Shown here piece by piece: positions 12,270-21,031 of a stretch of DNA of 64,000 nucleotides. Where the stretch lies: contig WHUZ01000003.1 in the NCBI GenBank assembly GCA_015179045.1, forward strand, positions 1,984,001-2,048,000, written 5' to 3'. The position numbers were made by a program, and so were the translations under genes. The notes beneath the pieces were generated by a model. It did not search any database. It was not told the DNA's origin and saw only the letters and a program-made list of their open reading frames with translations. Every line of letters starts with the position of its first letter. Positions within the stretch are counted from its first letter, which is position 1. The stretch is from Kalaharituber pfeilii (taxonomy: Eukaryota > Ascomycota > Pezizomycetes > Pezizales > Pezizaceae).

Positions 12270-13379
12270 TGTCTCTCCCTATAAGCTTGCTCAACTATTT
12301 CTTATTCACATATATCAAATAAATCATGAAAACCAAGTCATACTGTGGTTCACCACTTTCCCGGACACACCACTTTCCCGGACACATTCACCACCAAAAC
12401 TGCGCAACTTTTGCACTCAATATCTCAACAACCACAACAGCATTTGTGAATGCACTTTGTGTAGCTATTAGAAAAAGTGTAATTCTTGCTATCTAGCACC
12501 TTTTCTTCATCAAAAATTGGGGGTGCAAAGGGATTATGACTTGTCGCATTTCCGTTGGAAGGCTTGGCATTTATTTGTATGGGATCTCCATACAAAATGT
12601 TCATCAGACTCGAATGTAGTCCTACTCTTCAACGCTAATTACAATAGCTATGATAGTATATGTCAAGAATCACCTGAAGAGGTATAGTAAGGTGCTGCAT
12701 TTAGTTTACTTTCATTTGTTGAATTGCAGAGTTGGTGTACAACTATCTACTTTTGGGCGTTGTTCTCATACAAATGGTTTCTATGGGAAATATGAATATT
12801 GTGAATAATTTCACAACCACTACAGTTATTACCTAACTACGTTGTTCATAGTTTCCGACTGAGTAATGCTATTGAATGTGAGTGTCTGAGTTTTTTTCAT
12901 GAATTGATTGCAGGTGTAGCATGCAGAATTCGGGGGTGGTGACATTTGTATGGAGATCCCATACAAATAAATGCCAAGCCTTCCAACAAAAAAGCGACAA
13001 GCCATAATCCCTTTGCAGCCACAATTTTTGATGAAGAAAAAGTGCTAGATAGCAAGAATTACACTGTGTCTAATAGCTACACAAAGTGCATTCACAAATG
13101 CTGTTGTGGTTGTTGAGATATTGAGTGCGAAAGTTGCGCAGTTCTGGTGGTAAATGTGTCCGGGAAAGTGGTGTGTCCGGGAAAGTGGTGAACCACAGTA
13201 TACATTCAGAATTTAGGTACCAAAGCTTTCTTTCTAAGAAGAAATGTATATCTGTGTAGTTATTCATGTTTGTGTTGATGGTGTTGTTGACAAGGTGTGA
13301 TCGTTGCTAGTGTGCCCCCTGATCGTTGCCCTGATCGCTGCCCTGATCGTAACGGGGGTTCGACTTAATCTCCAGGCGC
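12270..13379 (-). mobile_element. Left end of a second RecQ/DUF6589-type element (inverted fragment)
   Basis: Apart from the MITE at 12343-13198, this sequence is the inverted copy of 20729-20965, the left end of the composite element. It includes the GATC-rich 12-bp subterminal repeats, AACGGGGGTTCGACTTAATC and the TTTCATGATTTATTTGA block upstream of the DUF6589 gene. No coding part of the element remains. The repeat continues outward to about 13480, up to the DIRS element. Confidence 0.75.
12343..13198. mobile_element. 856-bp MITE with ~270-bp inverted repeats and TA duplication
   Basis: Ends are CTGTGGTTCACCACTTTCCC and its reverse complement, flanked by TA on both sides (12341-12342 and 13199-13200). 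The arms match over roughly 270 bp and contain two copies of CACCACTTTCCCGGACA. The empty site survives at 20.9 kb in inverted orientation (AAGTCGTATACATTC), which proves insertion at a TA dinucleotide. Long arms, no transposase and TA choice point to a Tc1/mariner-superfamily MITE. Confidence 0.92.
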
Positions 13380-13756
13380 TACAACGGTATAGAAACACAA
13401 CTTCAAACCATTGATTAAGTAATACATCTGCCAAGCCCCTAAGTACCTACTAGTAGCAGCGCCTGGTTCGAGGCTATTGATTGACCAGGCGTTTAATACA
13501 TAAGTACGTTGCTACTGAAGCGTCTTGGCATATGTGTTATGTAATCAATCTTTGGTTTGGTGTCTTAATATTTGGCGGTTATGCCGCAGGCTAATGGACG
13601 AGGCTTGACAGCGACCCTGGCCCGGAGGCCCGTGACCGAGCCACCAACAAGCCACCAACAGAGCCTCCACGGTCGCCACCAAGCCACGAGAAGAGGTCTT
13701 CCCATTCGGGAAGTCACAGGGAGATGGTCACGTGCTGCCCTCGTGCTATATAGAGA

Positions 13757-13893
13757 TTTTTTTTTTTTTTTTTTTATATCATTACTCGCGTGCCGCCCTA
13801 GGGGCTATGGCGAGATTAGTTACATGAGATTAGATACATATGAAGGTAGAAGAAAAGGAATAAGAAAAGATCCTGTGTGTCTCCTATGCCCCT
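13757..13893 (-). mobile_element. LINE family A 3' tail in the DIRS 5' leader
   Basis: 137-bp insertion with the exact 14-bp duplication gtgctatatagaga (13743-13756 and 13894-13907). It consists of 3' UTR, terminal hairpin and poly(A) only, and contains no coding sequence. Confidence 0.9.
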
Positions 13894-14666
13894 GTGCTAT
13901 ATAGAGAGGGAGGAGAGGCCTTGCATTCCCTCCTCAAGCCGCTGCGATTCGCAAGCCATACGAAATCGCAGAAGTCACCCAATTGCGCGCTCTACGACGT
14001 TTTTTTTTTTCACTACGCATTTCTATTGCACGCTTTGCTCAAGAATCCTTCCTATACACCCAATAAAATCATGATGAGCCACCCATACGGTACCCGGTCA
14101 CAGATACCGACATCCACAACCCAGGCACCTGCATCGTCAATCACCTCGAATTCCTCACGAACCGCAACCCTTCAGGTGCCAGGAACACCACCACTACCTA
14201 ACGATTCCACCAGCTCTGCACAAATAGGCGAATTCCCTAGAGTTGTAATGGATGCGATTGCTCAGCAAGTCCTCCAAAGCCTGCAGCAGTCACAGACGGC
14301 GAATGCACCAGTAACAAACGGAGGAACCCCAACGAACGCAGGAGCCCCAACGATAAACCCGAGTACTGCAGTTCCAACCACGGTGGTGCCAAATACCCCA
14401 AACAATCCACAGGATGACGGTAAGGAGGCTCAGATATTACCCCTACACATCCGGTACCCTGTAGTGGATTCCACTGTCTGGCGAGATATTCTTGATGGCC
14501 GTTTCAAAGCTGAGGACTTGTTAAAAGTCAATGCGTCTTTTTATTCCATGGCCGCAGCCAAGAAACGCAAGCAGGAAGTCACACCAGGCCCGCATGGCGC
14601 TACCACTCGAGAGATTGATATTGAGGAATACCGGTCAATCGGTATGTTGATACAACCCTTTGAGGT

Positions 14667-15368
14667 ACCGCGGCAAAGGCGAAACCCATTTGGAACGGAG
14701 AACGATGGGTAAGGCCACCATCGCCACCACCTTCGCCACAACTGGGGTTCAGCCCCATCACGTGGGTAGAGACACCACCGCCACCACCACCACCACCGCC
14801 ACCCACCTCAGCGCCACCCGCAGGACAAACTGGGAAGCGGGCAGCGTCTCCGCCTATCTCAACCCGGACGAGGAAGAGAAAGGCTCCACGAGTCGGCGAG
14901 GCTCCAGCGAGACCTCCACCACCACCACCATCACCATCACCACCACCAGCGCCACCACAAACACAACCCCCGGCGCCATCACCACCACCACCAGCGCCAC
15001 CACAACCACAACCTCCGGCGCCATCAACAACGCCATCACCACCAAAGGGGAAAGGGAAAGGGAGGACACTTCCCCGGACGGGGAATGCGAAGCCTGGGCT
15101 GAAGGTCAAGACCGGGATCGTCGTACACGGGGTTGCGCTGAGAAGGGACTTGGGAAAGGTACGACGATGGCTGGGGGAAGATAACAAAGACCTGAAGACG
15201 ATTGTCGGGATCCGCTGGCTGCGAAGGAAAGACATACTGGTTGGGGAAGGAAAGAAGACGAGCTCGGTAGTGGTTTTTCTGGAGGACCAGCAGGACGTTG
15301 ACAAGGTTAGGCTCGGAGGGAGATGGCTAAAGGCGTGCCAGTACGAGGCCGAAAGGGGACGGAGGTGA
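14667..15368 (+). pseudogene. LINE ORF1-like protein, 5'-truncated
   Basis: Open from the first base of the insertion to the stop at 15366-15368, about 233 residues, with no start codon of its own. It has a long Pro-rich linker after QLGFSPI, then basic patches, then a compact C-terminal domain TGIVVHGVALRRDLGKVRRW ... KVRLGGRWLKA. The C-terminal domain recurs in the ORF1-type copies at 27.4, 29.8, 31.4 and 60.9 kb. Its beta-alpha-beta-like pattern suggests a small RNA-binding fold (inference). An antisense reading frame of 270 codons over the same bases is only its shadow. Confidence 0.8.
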
Positions 15369-15576
15369 GGCAGACGGCTGGACGCTCTTCCCCCCGCAAT
15401 ACAGATGGACACGGCGGGAAATACATGTAGATAGAATAGGTCGGGGTTAGGATTGGGGTTTTTAGGCGGGAATGTTTCTGTCGTCGTGTATTAACTTCTT
15501 TTTTCATATAGCACAACATCGCCATAGCCCGTAGGGCGGCATGCGATTAATGATATAAAAAAAAAAAAAAAAAAAA
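14667..15576 (+). mobile_element. LINE family A, ORF1-only type, inserted in DIRS Gag
   Basis: 910-bp insertion with the duplication ccctttgaggt at 14656-14666 and 15577-15587. It holds a 5'-truncated ORF1 (stop at 15366-15368), a 3' UTR with a CCCGC/GCGGG hairpin, the family-A terminal hairpin in its A:T-closed version (ATCGC...GCGAT) and poly(A). No ORF2 sequence is present between ORF1 and tail. Confidence 0.92.
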
Positions 15577-16065
15577 CCCTTTGAGGTTTACTGTCAGGCG
15601 ATAATACACTTTGCTCCGCAAGGTGTAAAGGTCCCCCTGGGTGCCGCTCTTGGAGATTACAGATTCCTCCTGTACGATCTTCTCCAAGTCCATACATGGG
15701 AAAGTGTCCGAATCTTCCATATGGCCTTCCATCAAAAGAGAATCCTCGTCGATGTATACGACCCAAAAGGGTGGCGGGAACACGACCCGGCACTCCAATA
15801 CCTCCTCACCAAACGCCCCCCACGTAACGAGCCAGATGCGAAGCGGCAGAAGCAGTGGCCGCCCTCAGCGCCCTCAACGTCAACATCCGGCAACCTCCTA
15901 CCGTGCTTCCGCTTTAATAGTGGGACGTGCCGAAGCCAAAACTGCCGCTATGCACATGTCTGCTCGACATGCGGAAAGCCCCACCCAAACTGCCGGGCAC
16001 CAGCATCAGAAGGGAACACGGCCCCATTGGCGGATCGAGTGCAACAACCGGGCCGGTAACAATTA

Positions 16066-17311
16066 ATGGGGGATTTTCAGGTTGAGACGTCTAGTGTTAA
16101 GCTAGAGAATAAAGACTGTTCTTTGGAGTCCTTCGTGTCTTTCCCTTACCATGTGACGTCCCGCAGTGACAATCCCCAAAAAGTAGACCCAGGCCCGCTG
16201 CAGCCCCAGGGATGGGCCCGCTGGCTCAAAAACCATCCAGATCGCTACTATGTTAGTACACTAGTACGAATAATTGAATATGGAGCAAAGATAGGCTATA
16301 CTGGGCCTGACCAAGTAATACTAAGTAAAAACCTCCCGTCCGCCAATGACGCCCCACAGGTCCTGACCGAGGACCTCCGCGAACAACTCACCCATGCCCG
16401 CGTGGGACAGGTCACCGAGCTGCCCAAAAAATTCATTTCCTCACCCTTGGGTCTAGTCCCAAAAGGCGATGGAGGATGGCGAAGAATCCATCACCTATCT
16501 CACCCCCGGGGAAACTCAGTCAATGACCACATACCCCCCACCTGGGGAACTCTCACATACGTTAAGTTCGACGAAGCCCTTACGGCAGTTGCGAAAAGAG
16601 GAAAGGGAGCTATTCTTGTCAAACGAGACCTAGCGAATGCCTTCCGCCACGTTCCAGTATCACCCGAGGACTGGTGGCTGCTAGGATTCACGTGGGAAGG
16701 AAGCTGGTGGTACGACAAATACCTCCCCTTTGGCTTGCGTACCTCCCCATTCATCTTCGACTTGTTTGCAAAAGGTCTGCGATGGATTTTAGAAAACGAG
16801 AAGAGCTGGGAAGATATACTCCAGTACCTAGATGACTTCCTCAATGTACTCAACCCACACGCCGACACAGATGCCGACCGGTACGAGCAAGACTTCGCCG
16901 ATATCTGTAAAGATCTAGGTCTTCAGGTCAAAGCCTCAAAGAGCTTGCGAGCGACAGTCGCCGAATTCCTAGGAATCCAAATCGATACCGAGACCATGCA
17001 AGCACGTCTCCCTTCGGACAAATATACGAAAGCACTCCTCCTCCTTAGGCTGTATCTCAAACGTCGGTCAATCACACTGCTAGAACTGCAATCGTTGACA
17101 GGGTTTTTATCCTTTGCAGCAAAAGTAGTCCCAATGGGACGTACCTTTCTCAGACGCTTATACAATGCCCTCTCATCCTATTCAGCACCCTCCCGGAGGT
17201 GCCATATCACAGCCGAGATGCGTGCAGACCTGCACTGGTGGTTAAATTTTCTCCCATCATTGGACGGAACGTCCATAATCCATCCCCACCGCCTAGAGTT
17301 CGCCCTCTGGA
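16066..17311 (+). pseudogene. DIRS reverse transcriptase
   Basis: About 415 residues of RT are intact. Motifs in order: LVKRDLANAFRHVP (catalytic Asp), LPFGLRTSPFIFD and QYLDDFLNVL (YLDD catalytic box), followed by the thumb/connection region. The frame starts 6 bp after the Gag stop. It should run into RNase H, but a 1.7-kb inverted-repeat element begins at about 17312 immediately after LWT. After removing it the sequence reads LWTDASGRKGIGG, the expected RNase H start. As it stands the polyprotein ends at an artificial stop at 17370. Confidence 0.9.
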
Positions 17312-17377
17312 CCTGTTCTGGCCCACCGACGAACATTTTCCGGTTCGCGAACCGGCCAGCCGATTCGTGAACCGGCC

Positions 17378-17414
17378 GGCCCCGTGAAAAACATATGGTG
17401 TTCTTCACGGGGCC
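17378..17414. other. Strong hairpin in the 17.3-kb element
   Basis: The arms GGCCCCGTGAA and TTCACGGGGCC pair almost perfectly around a loop containing CATATG. The same hairpin occurs at 43642-43678 with one loop-side change, so it is conserved between the two copies. Confidence 0.75.
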
Positions 17415-17495
17415 AGCCCAGCCACGAACACCTGGCCCAGCGGCGAACATGAATGTACCTCGATGTACCTATATGTAAAATATATACTCGCTTAT

Positions 17496-17673
17496 TTTTT
17501 TTTTTTTTTTTATATCATTACTCGCATGCCGCCTTGCAGGCTATGGCGAGGGTTTAGATACATGAATGATAATCAACGGAAAAATAAGCAACAGATAAGG
17601 AGATAAAGTGAAAATATGACCGGTTACTCCGCCGCCCAGTCCATCACCTCCGCCAACGTTCTCTCCCCCCCCC
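17496..17673 (-). mobile_element. LINE family A, ORF2-type 3' end
   Basis: Flanked by the 15-bp duplication tatatactcgcttat (17481-17495 and 17674-17688). The minus strand encodes only ERTLAEVMDWAAE before its stop, matching the ORF2 C-terminus LADVLDWAAE at 63.6 kb. Then follow a 3' UTR with ATGTATCTAAAC, the terminal hairpin and poly(A). Confidence 0.9.
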
Positions 17674-17783
17674 TATATACTCGCTTATGATTTAATGTAA
17701 TAGTGATCTATCATACAGCCAGCTAAGCAATTTCCACAGTCTCCTATCCCCCTATGCAGTCATCTATGTACAAACAATAGTAC

Positions 17784-18235
17784 TTTTTTTTTTTTTTTAT
17801 ATCATTACTGGCATGCCGCAGTATGGGCTATGGCGAGGTATTTATTAAAGAAAGAAAATTAACCGTCACTAAATACATGTGGTTCCCGCAATACTCATAC
17901 ATGGTGCGGGTAGAATATACACACTGGTCAATACAGCCTATTTCCTCCGTCTGTCCGGCTCGTATTGAGTGGTCCTCAACCATTTCCCACCTAACCTAAC
18001 TCTGTCTACGCCCGTCGCTGCCTCCAAGTACAAACGACCGAGCTGGTCATTTTTCCTTCTTCCAGTAGCGAGGTCTTTCGTCTCAGTCACCTTATCCCCA
18101 TCTTGCCTAGCCTATCATTCCCGGACTCCAACCATTTCCGGACCTTCCCTAAATATACATCACTATGTTCACTCTCATTCTCCTGGTTGGTACATTGACC
18201 AGCATTGCTTTTATTACAAGAATAAGAACATTTAA
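17784..18235 (-). mobile_element. LINE family A, ORF1-type copy
   Basis: The minus strand carries a frame-broken ORF1 C-terminal domain (LGKVRKWLESGNDRLGKMG ... VRLGGKWLRTTQYEPDRRRK), the 3' UTR hairpin CCCGCACC...GCGGG followed by CACATGTATTTAG, the terminal hairpin and poly(A). The 5' boundary is approximate (18150-18235), because I could not find a matching target duplication. Confidence 0.75.
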
Positions 18236-18667
18236 CCTTTTGACATATGCATGTACAACGAAGAGAAGAACAGGTACCTAGACAAGAACATGAAATTTTG
18301 TCTTGACAAGTTTTATCATGATGACGTTGCTTAAAGTGGGTACTTGGCACTTGCAGGGCTCTTATCATGGTAATACAACCACCAAACTTTTCATTCTTGG
18401 CATCAACGCAATCCCTGTTACTGCCACAATATAATACCAGAATGGCGGAGGATTCCGGAAATCTCTACCTATGAAGATAACACTCCAAAATTTCGCTTAG
18501 AGTAAGAAGAATACTAGAAGCATATTTAGTAATTTTCTTCTAGTGTTTCGGTTAACAATAATTAAGTTATGATTACAAATTGGTATTCTTAACTATAGCA
18601 GTCTAGAAGCGTAGTGAATCATTAATTAAACTGTCTGTATTATCTTCTAGTATGTGGGTAAGAAGTA

Positions 18668-18760
18668 GCAACTTATCACCGACAGCAACTTATCACCGAC
18701 AGCAACTTATCACCGACAGCAACTTATCACCGACAGCAACTTATCACCGACAGCAACTTT
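18668..18760. repeat. 17-bp tandem repeat, about 5 copies
   Basis: Unit GCAACTTATCACCGACA repeated head to tail with no spacers, followed by diverged half units. It is a simple minisatellite inside the 17.3-19.0 kb element, not a CRISPR array. Confidence 0.9.
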
Positions 18761-19033
18761 CAAGTGGCAACTTGTAGGTGGCAACTTGTCAGTGGCAATA
18801 GGGCTGTGCTAGCACACAGTAACTGGCTTATCAATTAACGCTGGTAGCAGAATGTTTCTCTATACTCAATCACTGGTAGTACGTAGAGGTACCTAGTGGT
18901 ACTTGTACTAAACCAGTGTTCGTCGGTGGGCTGGCCCATTCGCGAATCAGCCAGCCCACCGACGAATTGGCCGATTCGCGAATGGGCCTGGCCGGTTCGC
19001 GAACCGCAATGTTCGTCGGTAGGCCAGAACAGG

Positions 19034-19689
19034 CCGATGCGTCGGGCCGCAAAGGGATTGGGGGCTACTACCTCCCCAAACTTGAAGCGTCTGCAACGTC
19101 AGCTTATGACCTCACAGCCATCCCGCTGGAGAGTGCATTCTCCTCCAGACTACCACGTAGGCACCGGAGCAAACATATCAACTTCAAGGAAATGGCCGCA
19201 GTCCTCCACTCGTTCCGCCGCTGGGGAAACAAATGGCATGGTGCACGGCTGCACATCCACAGTGACAATACCGCAGTTGTGAATGGCCTCGCTAGGCGAT
19301 CGATGAAGGGGGCAGCAATGGACCCGCTGCGGAAGATCACGCTCCTATGCGCAAAAGAAGACGTTGAGCTCGCGGCTCACTGGATACCTACGGGGGAGAA
19401 CAAATTAGCTGATAGCCTATCTCGCTTTGATTTTAAGAAAGTGGCTAACCTCGCACCCCAGCTCTCCAGGTTACGCATGACCCCCCGGAGTCGTGGTACA
19501 GCGACGTCCCAGACCTCCCGCGGCGAGCAGCTAGATACCTCTGGTGGGGCCTCTCAGCCTCCACAAGAAAAACCTACCACTCAGCAAGAAGAGAATACGC
19601 CTTATTCTGCGCCCTTCGCGGTATCCCAATCTTCCCAGCAACCGCAGCATCCCTCTGTGAATGGGTGGCCTCTCTCGCAGGAAAGATAA
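19034..19689 (+). pseudogene. DIRS RNase H domain
   Basis: The frame resumes after the inserted element as ADASGRKGIGGYYLPKL, then HINFKEMAAVLHSFRRWG (catalytic Glu), LHIHSDNTAVVNGLARR (catalytic Asp) and AHWIPTGENKLADSLSR (terminal Asp). This is the RNase H order of DIRS/Ty3-related elements. It overlaps the tyrosine recombinase frame by about 200 bp, as is common in DIRS elements. The frame ends at 19689. Confidence 0.85.
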
Positions 19690-20497
19690 AGACAGACACA
19701 ATAAAACTCTACCTAACCGGGCTCCGATCCCTTCATGTCGATTTAGGCCACCCGGTCGAGGCGTTCCAAGATCTAAGGCTGCAAAGAATCATTCGGGGAA
19801 TCAAGCGATTTCATAGCGAGCCAGAGACAAGACGGCGCGAAAGGCTTCCGATTACCCGGGATGTCCTGCTTCAAATAATAGAGCAGCTGGTGATAGGTCA
19901 GTCCCTTGATGAAGTCACGCTGCACGCAGCATTCTGCCTCGCATTCGCGGGTTTCCTCCGGGTGGGAGAATTCACCTGGTCAGCGTGGGAACAAGACGCC
20001 CCACAGTGGCACCTCACCCGCAAATCGATCCAGTTCGAGGGGCCGGATCCAGGCTGTACTTGAAGCTGCCGGCGAGCAAAACAGACCCCTTCCGGCAGAG
20101 TATAACCCTCACCATTGCGGCATCGGCAGACGGGGCATGCCCAGTCGCGTCACTCCACCGCTTGTACCAACTTGTCCCAGCCGGACCAGAATCTCCACTC
20201 TTCTTCCGCCAGAACGGTCTACCATTCACACGTGAGTACGTGGTGGATAGGCTGCGTCAGATCCTCCGTCAATTGGGTTTTCGCGGCCAGTACTCTGGTC
20301 ATTCTTTCCGTAGAGGGGCAGCAACCTCAGCACACATGGCAGGCCTATCGGCAGATGAGATTCAACTCCTGGGCAGGTGGAAGTCAGAAGCTTACCGCCG
20401 GTACATAGAAGTCCATCCAGAGCACACCTTCCAGCTAGCACAACGCCTGCACCTCCCCTCAGAGCTCCCTACCTCCGTGGGCGCACGTCGGCAGTGA
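19482..20497 (+). pseudogene. DIRS tyrosine recombinase, one frameshift
   Basis: The N-terminal core-binding part reads RYLWWGLSASTRKTYHSARR and EWVASLAGKIKTDTIKLYLT. The catalytic part contains AGFLRVGEFTW (first Arg), SGHSFRRGAATSAHMAG (H-x-x-R) and LLGRWKSEAYRRYIE (W and the nucleophile Tyr). The frame breaks near 20045 in GGGGCCGGATCC and continues one frame over to a stop at 20495-20497. It replaces an integrase in DIRS elements and inserts circular DNA without duplicating the target. All catalytic residues remain, but the frameshift should make it inactive. Confidence 0.85.
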
Positions 20498-20728
20498 GCC
20501 CGTTTGGGGCCTTTTGGGGGTCCTTCGGCGTGCCCTTCGGCATGCCCCTTCGGCATGCCAAGGGCACAGGGGGTTGGAAACCCCTAGGCCTTTTTTTCCG
20601 CAACCCTCGAAACCAACAGTCAGATGGCGCTGAGTCATATTGCTTGCATTCCTCTTCTTTCACATGTATGATAGTCGATAGAATTCTTCTCTCTTTTCCG
20701 AAGCCGATGTACATTAGTATGTATATAA

Positions 20729-20830
20729 CGCCTGGAGATTAAGTCGGACCCCCGTTACGATCAGGGCAACGATCAGGGCAACGATCAGGGGGCACTAGTA
20801 ACGATCACACCTTGTCAACAATACCATCAA
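20729..20830 (+). repeat. Left terminal inverted repeat of the composite element
   Basis: Inverted match to 30960-31056 and to 13290-13379. Three GATC-containing 12-bp repeats (complement of CTGATCGTTGCC) lie at 20758-20800. Such subterminal arrays often bind a transposase, but no binding evidence is available here. Confidence 0.8.
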
Positions 20831-21031
20831 CACAAACATGAATAACTGTATAGATATACATTCCTCCTTGGAAAGAAAGCTTTGGTACCTTAATTCCGAA
20901 TGTATACGACTTGGTTTTCATGATTTATTTGATGCCTGTGAACAAGAAGTACTTAATAAGAAAAGCTGAACCGAGTACGTGTACAACAAGCTATCATCGA
21001 AGGGCGGATAGCGAGCCTAACTAAAGCGCTA

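Larger units (their letters stand above)
14071..16059 (+). pseudogene. DIRS Gag-like protein, interrupted by a LINE
   Basis: Coding parts are 14071-14666 and 15588-16059. Between them lies a family-A LINE fragment bounded by the 11-bp duplication ccctttgaggt. Removing insert and duplicate joins QPFEV to YCQAIIHFAP in frame. The protein starts MMSHPYGTRS, has a Thr/Pro/Asn-rich N-terminal half and ends with a cysteine-rich module CFRFNSGTCRSQNCRYAHVC followed by STCGKPHPNC. This is a CCCH-like zinc finger plus a second Cys/His cluster, likely for RNA binding. The stop at 16057-16059 lies 6 bp before the RT reading frame. Confidence 0.85.
17312..19033. mobile_element. Inverted-repeat DNA element splitting DIRS RT from RNase H
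   Basis: The termini match as inverted repeats: left CCTGTTCTGGCCCACCGACG, right the complement of CCTGTTCTGGCCTACCGACG, continuing to GAACATT and then GGTTCGCGAACCGGCC. The left part carries a strong hairpin at 17378-17414. Cutting from 17312 to 19033 restores TGGACCGATGCG (W-T-D-A) in the DIRS frame, and no target duplication is needed. It holds two LINE tails (17496-17673, 17784-18235) and a 17-bp tandem repeat, but no transposase. A truncated second copy begins at 43596. The superfamily was not recognised. Confidence 0.8.
13485..20735 (+). mobile_element. DIRS-like retroelement, nested and degenerate
   Basis: Order is Gag-like protein with CCCH zinc finger, reverse transcriptase with YLDD box, RNase H, then tyrosine recombinase. 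This gene set is diagnostic of DIRS/Ngaro (YR) retrotransposons. The ends carry short inverted sequences: CCAGGCGTTTAATACATA on the left and the complement of CCAGGCGTTATATACATA on the right. Three insertions inflate it (13757-13893, 14667-15576, 17312-19033); without them it is about 4.5 kb. The genes read correctly once the insertions are removed, apart from one frameshift in the recombinase. It lies between two inverted copies of the composite element's terminal repeat. Exact ends are approximate because the flanks also contain CCAGGCG. Confidence 0.85.

Noticed and set aside
14600..15412. 270-codon minus-strand frame rich in Gly
   Set aside because: Antisense shadow of the Pro-rich linker of the LINE ORF1 on the plus strand; it spans the insertion boundary.
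18668..18760. Regular direct repeats resembling a CRISPR array
   Set aside because: Units are contiguous with no spacers, and the genome is fungal; a minisatellite.
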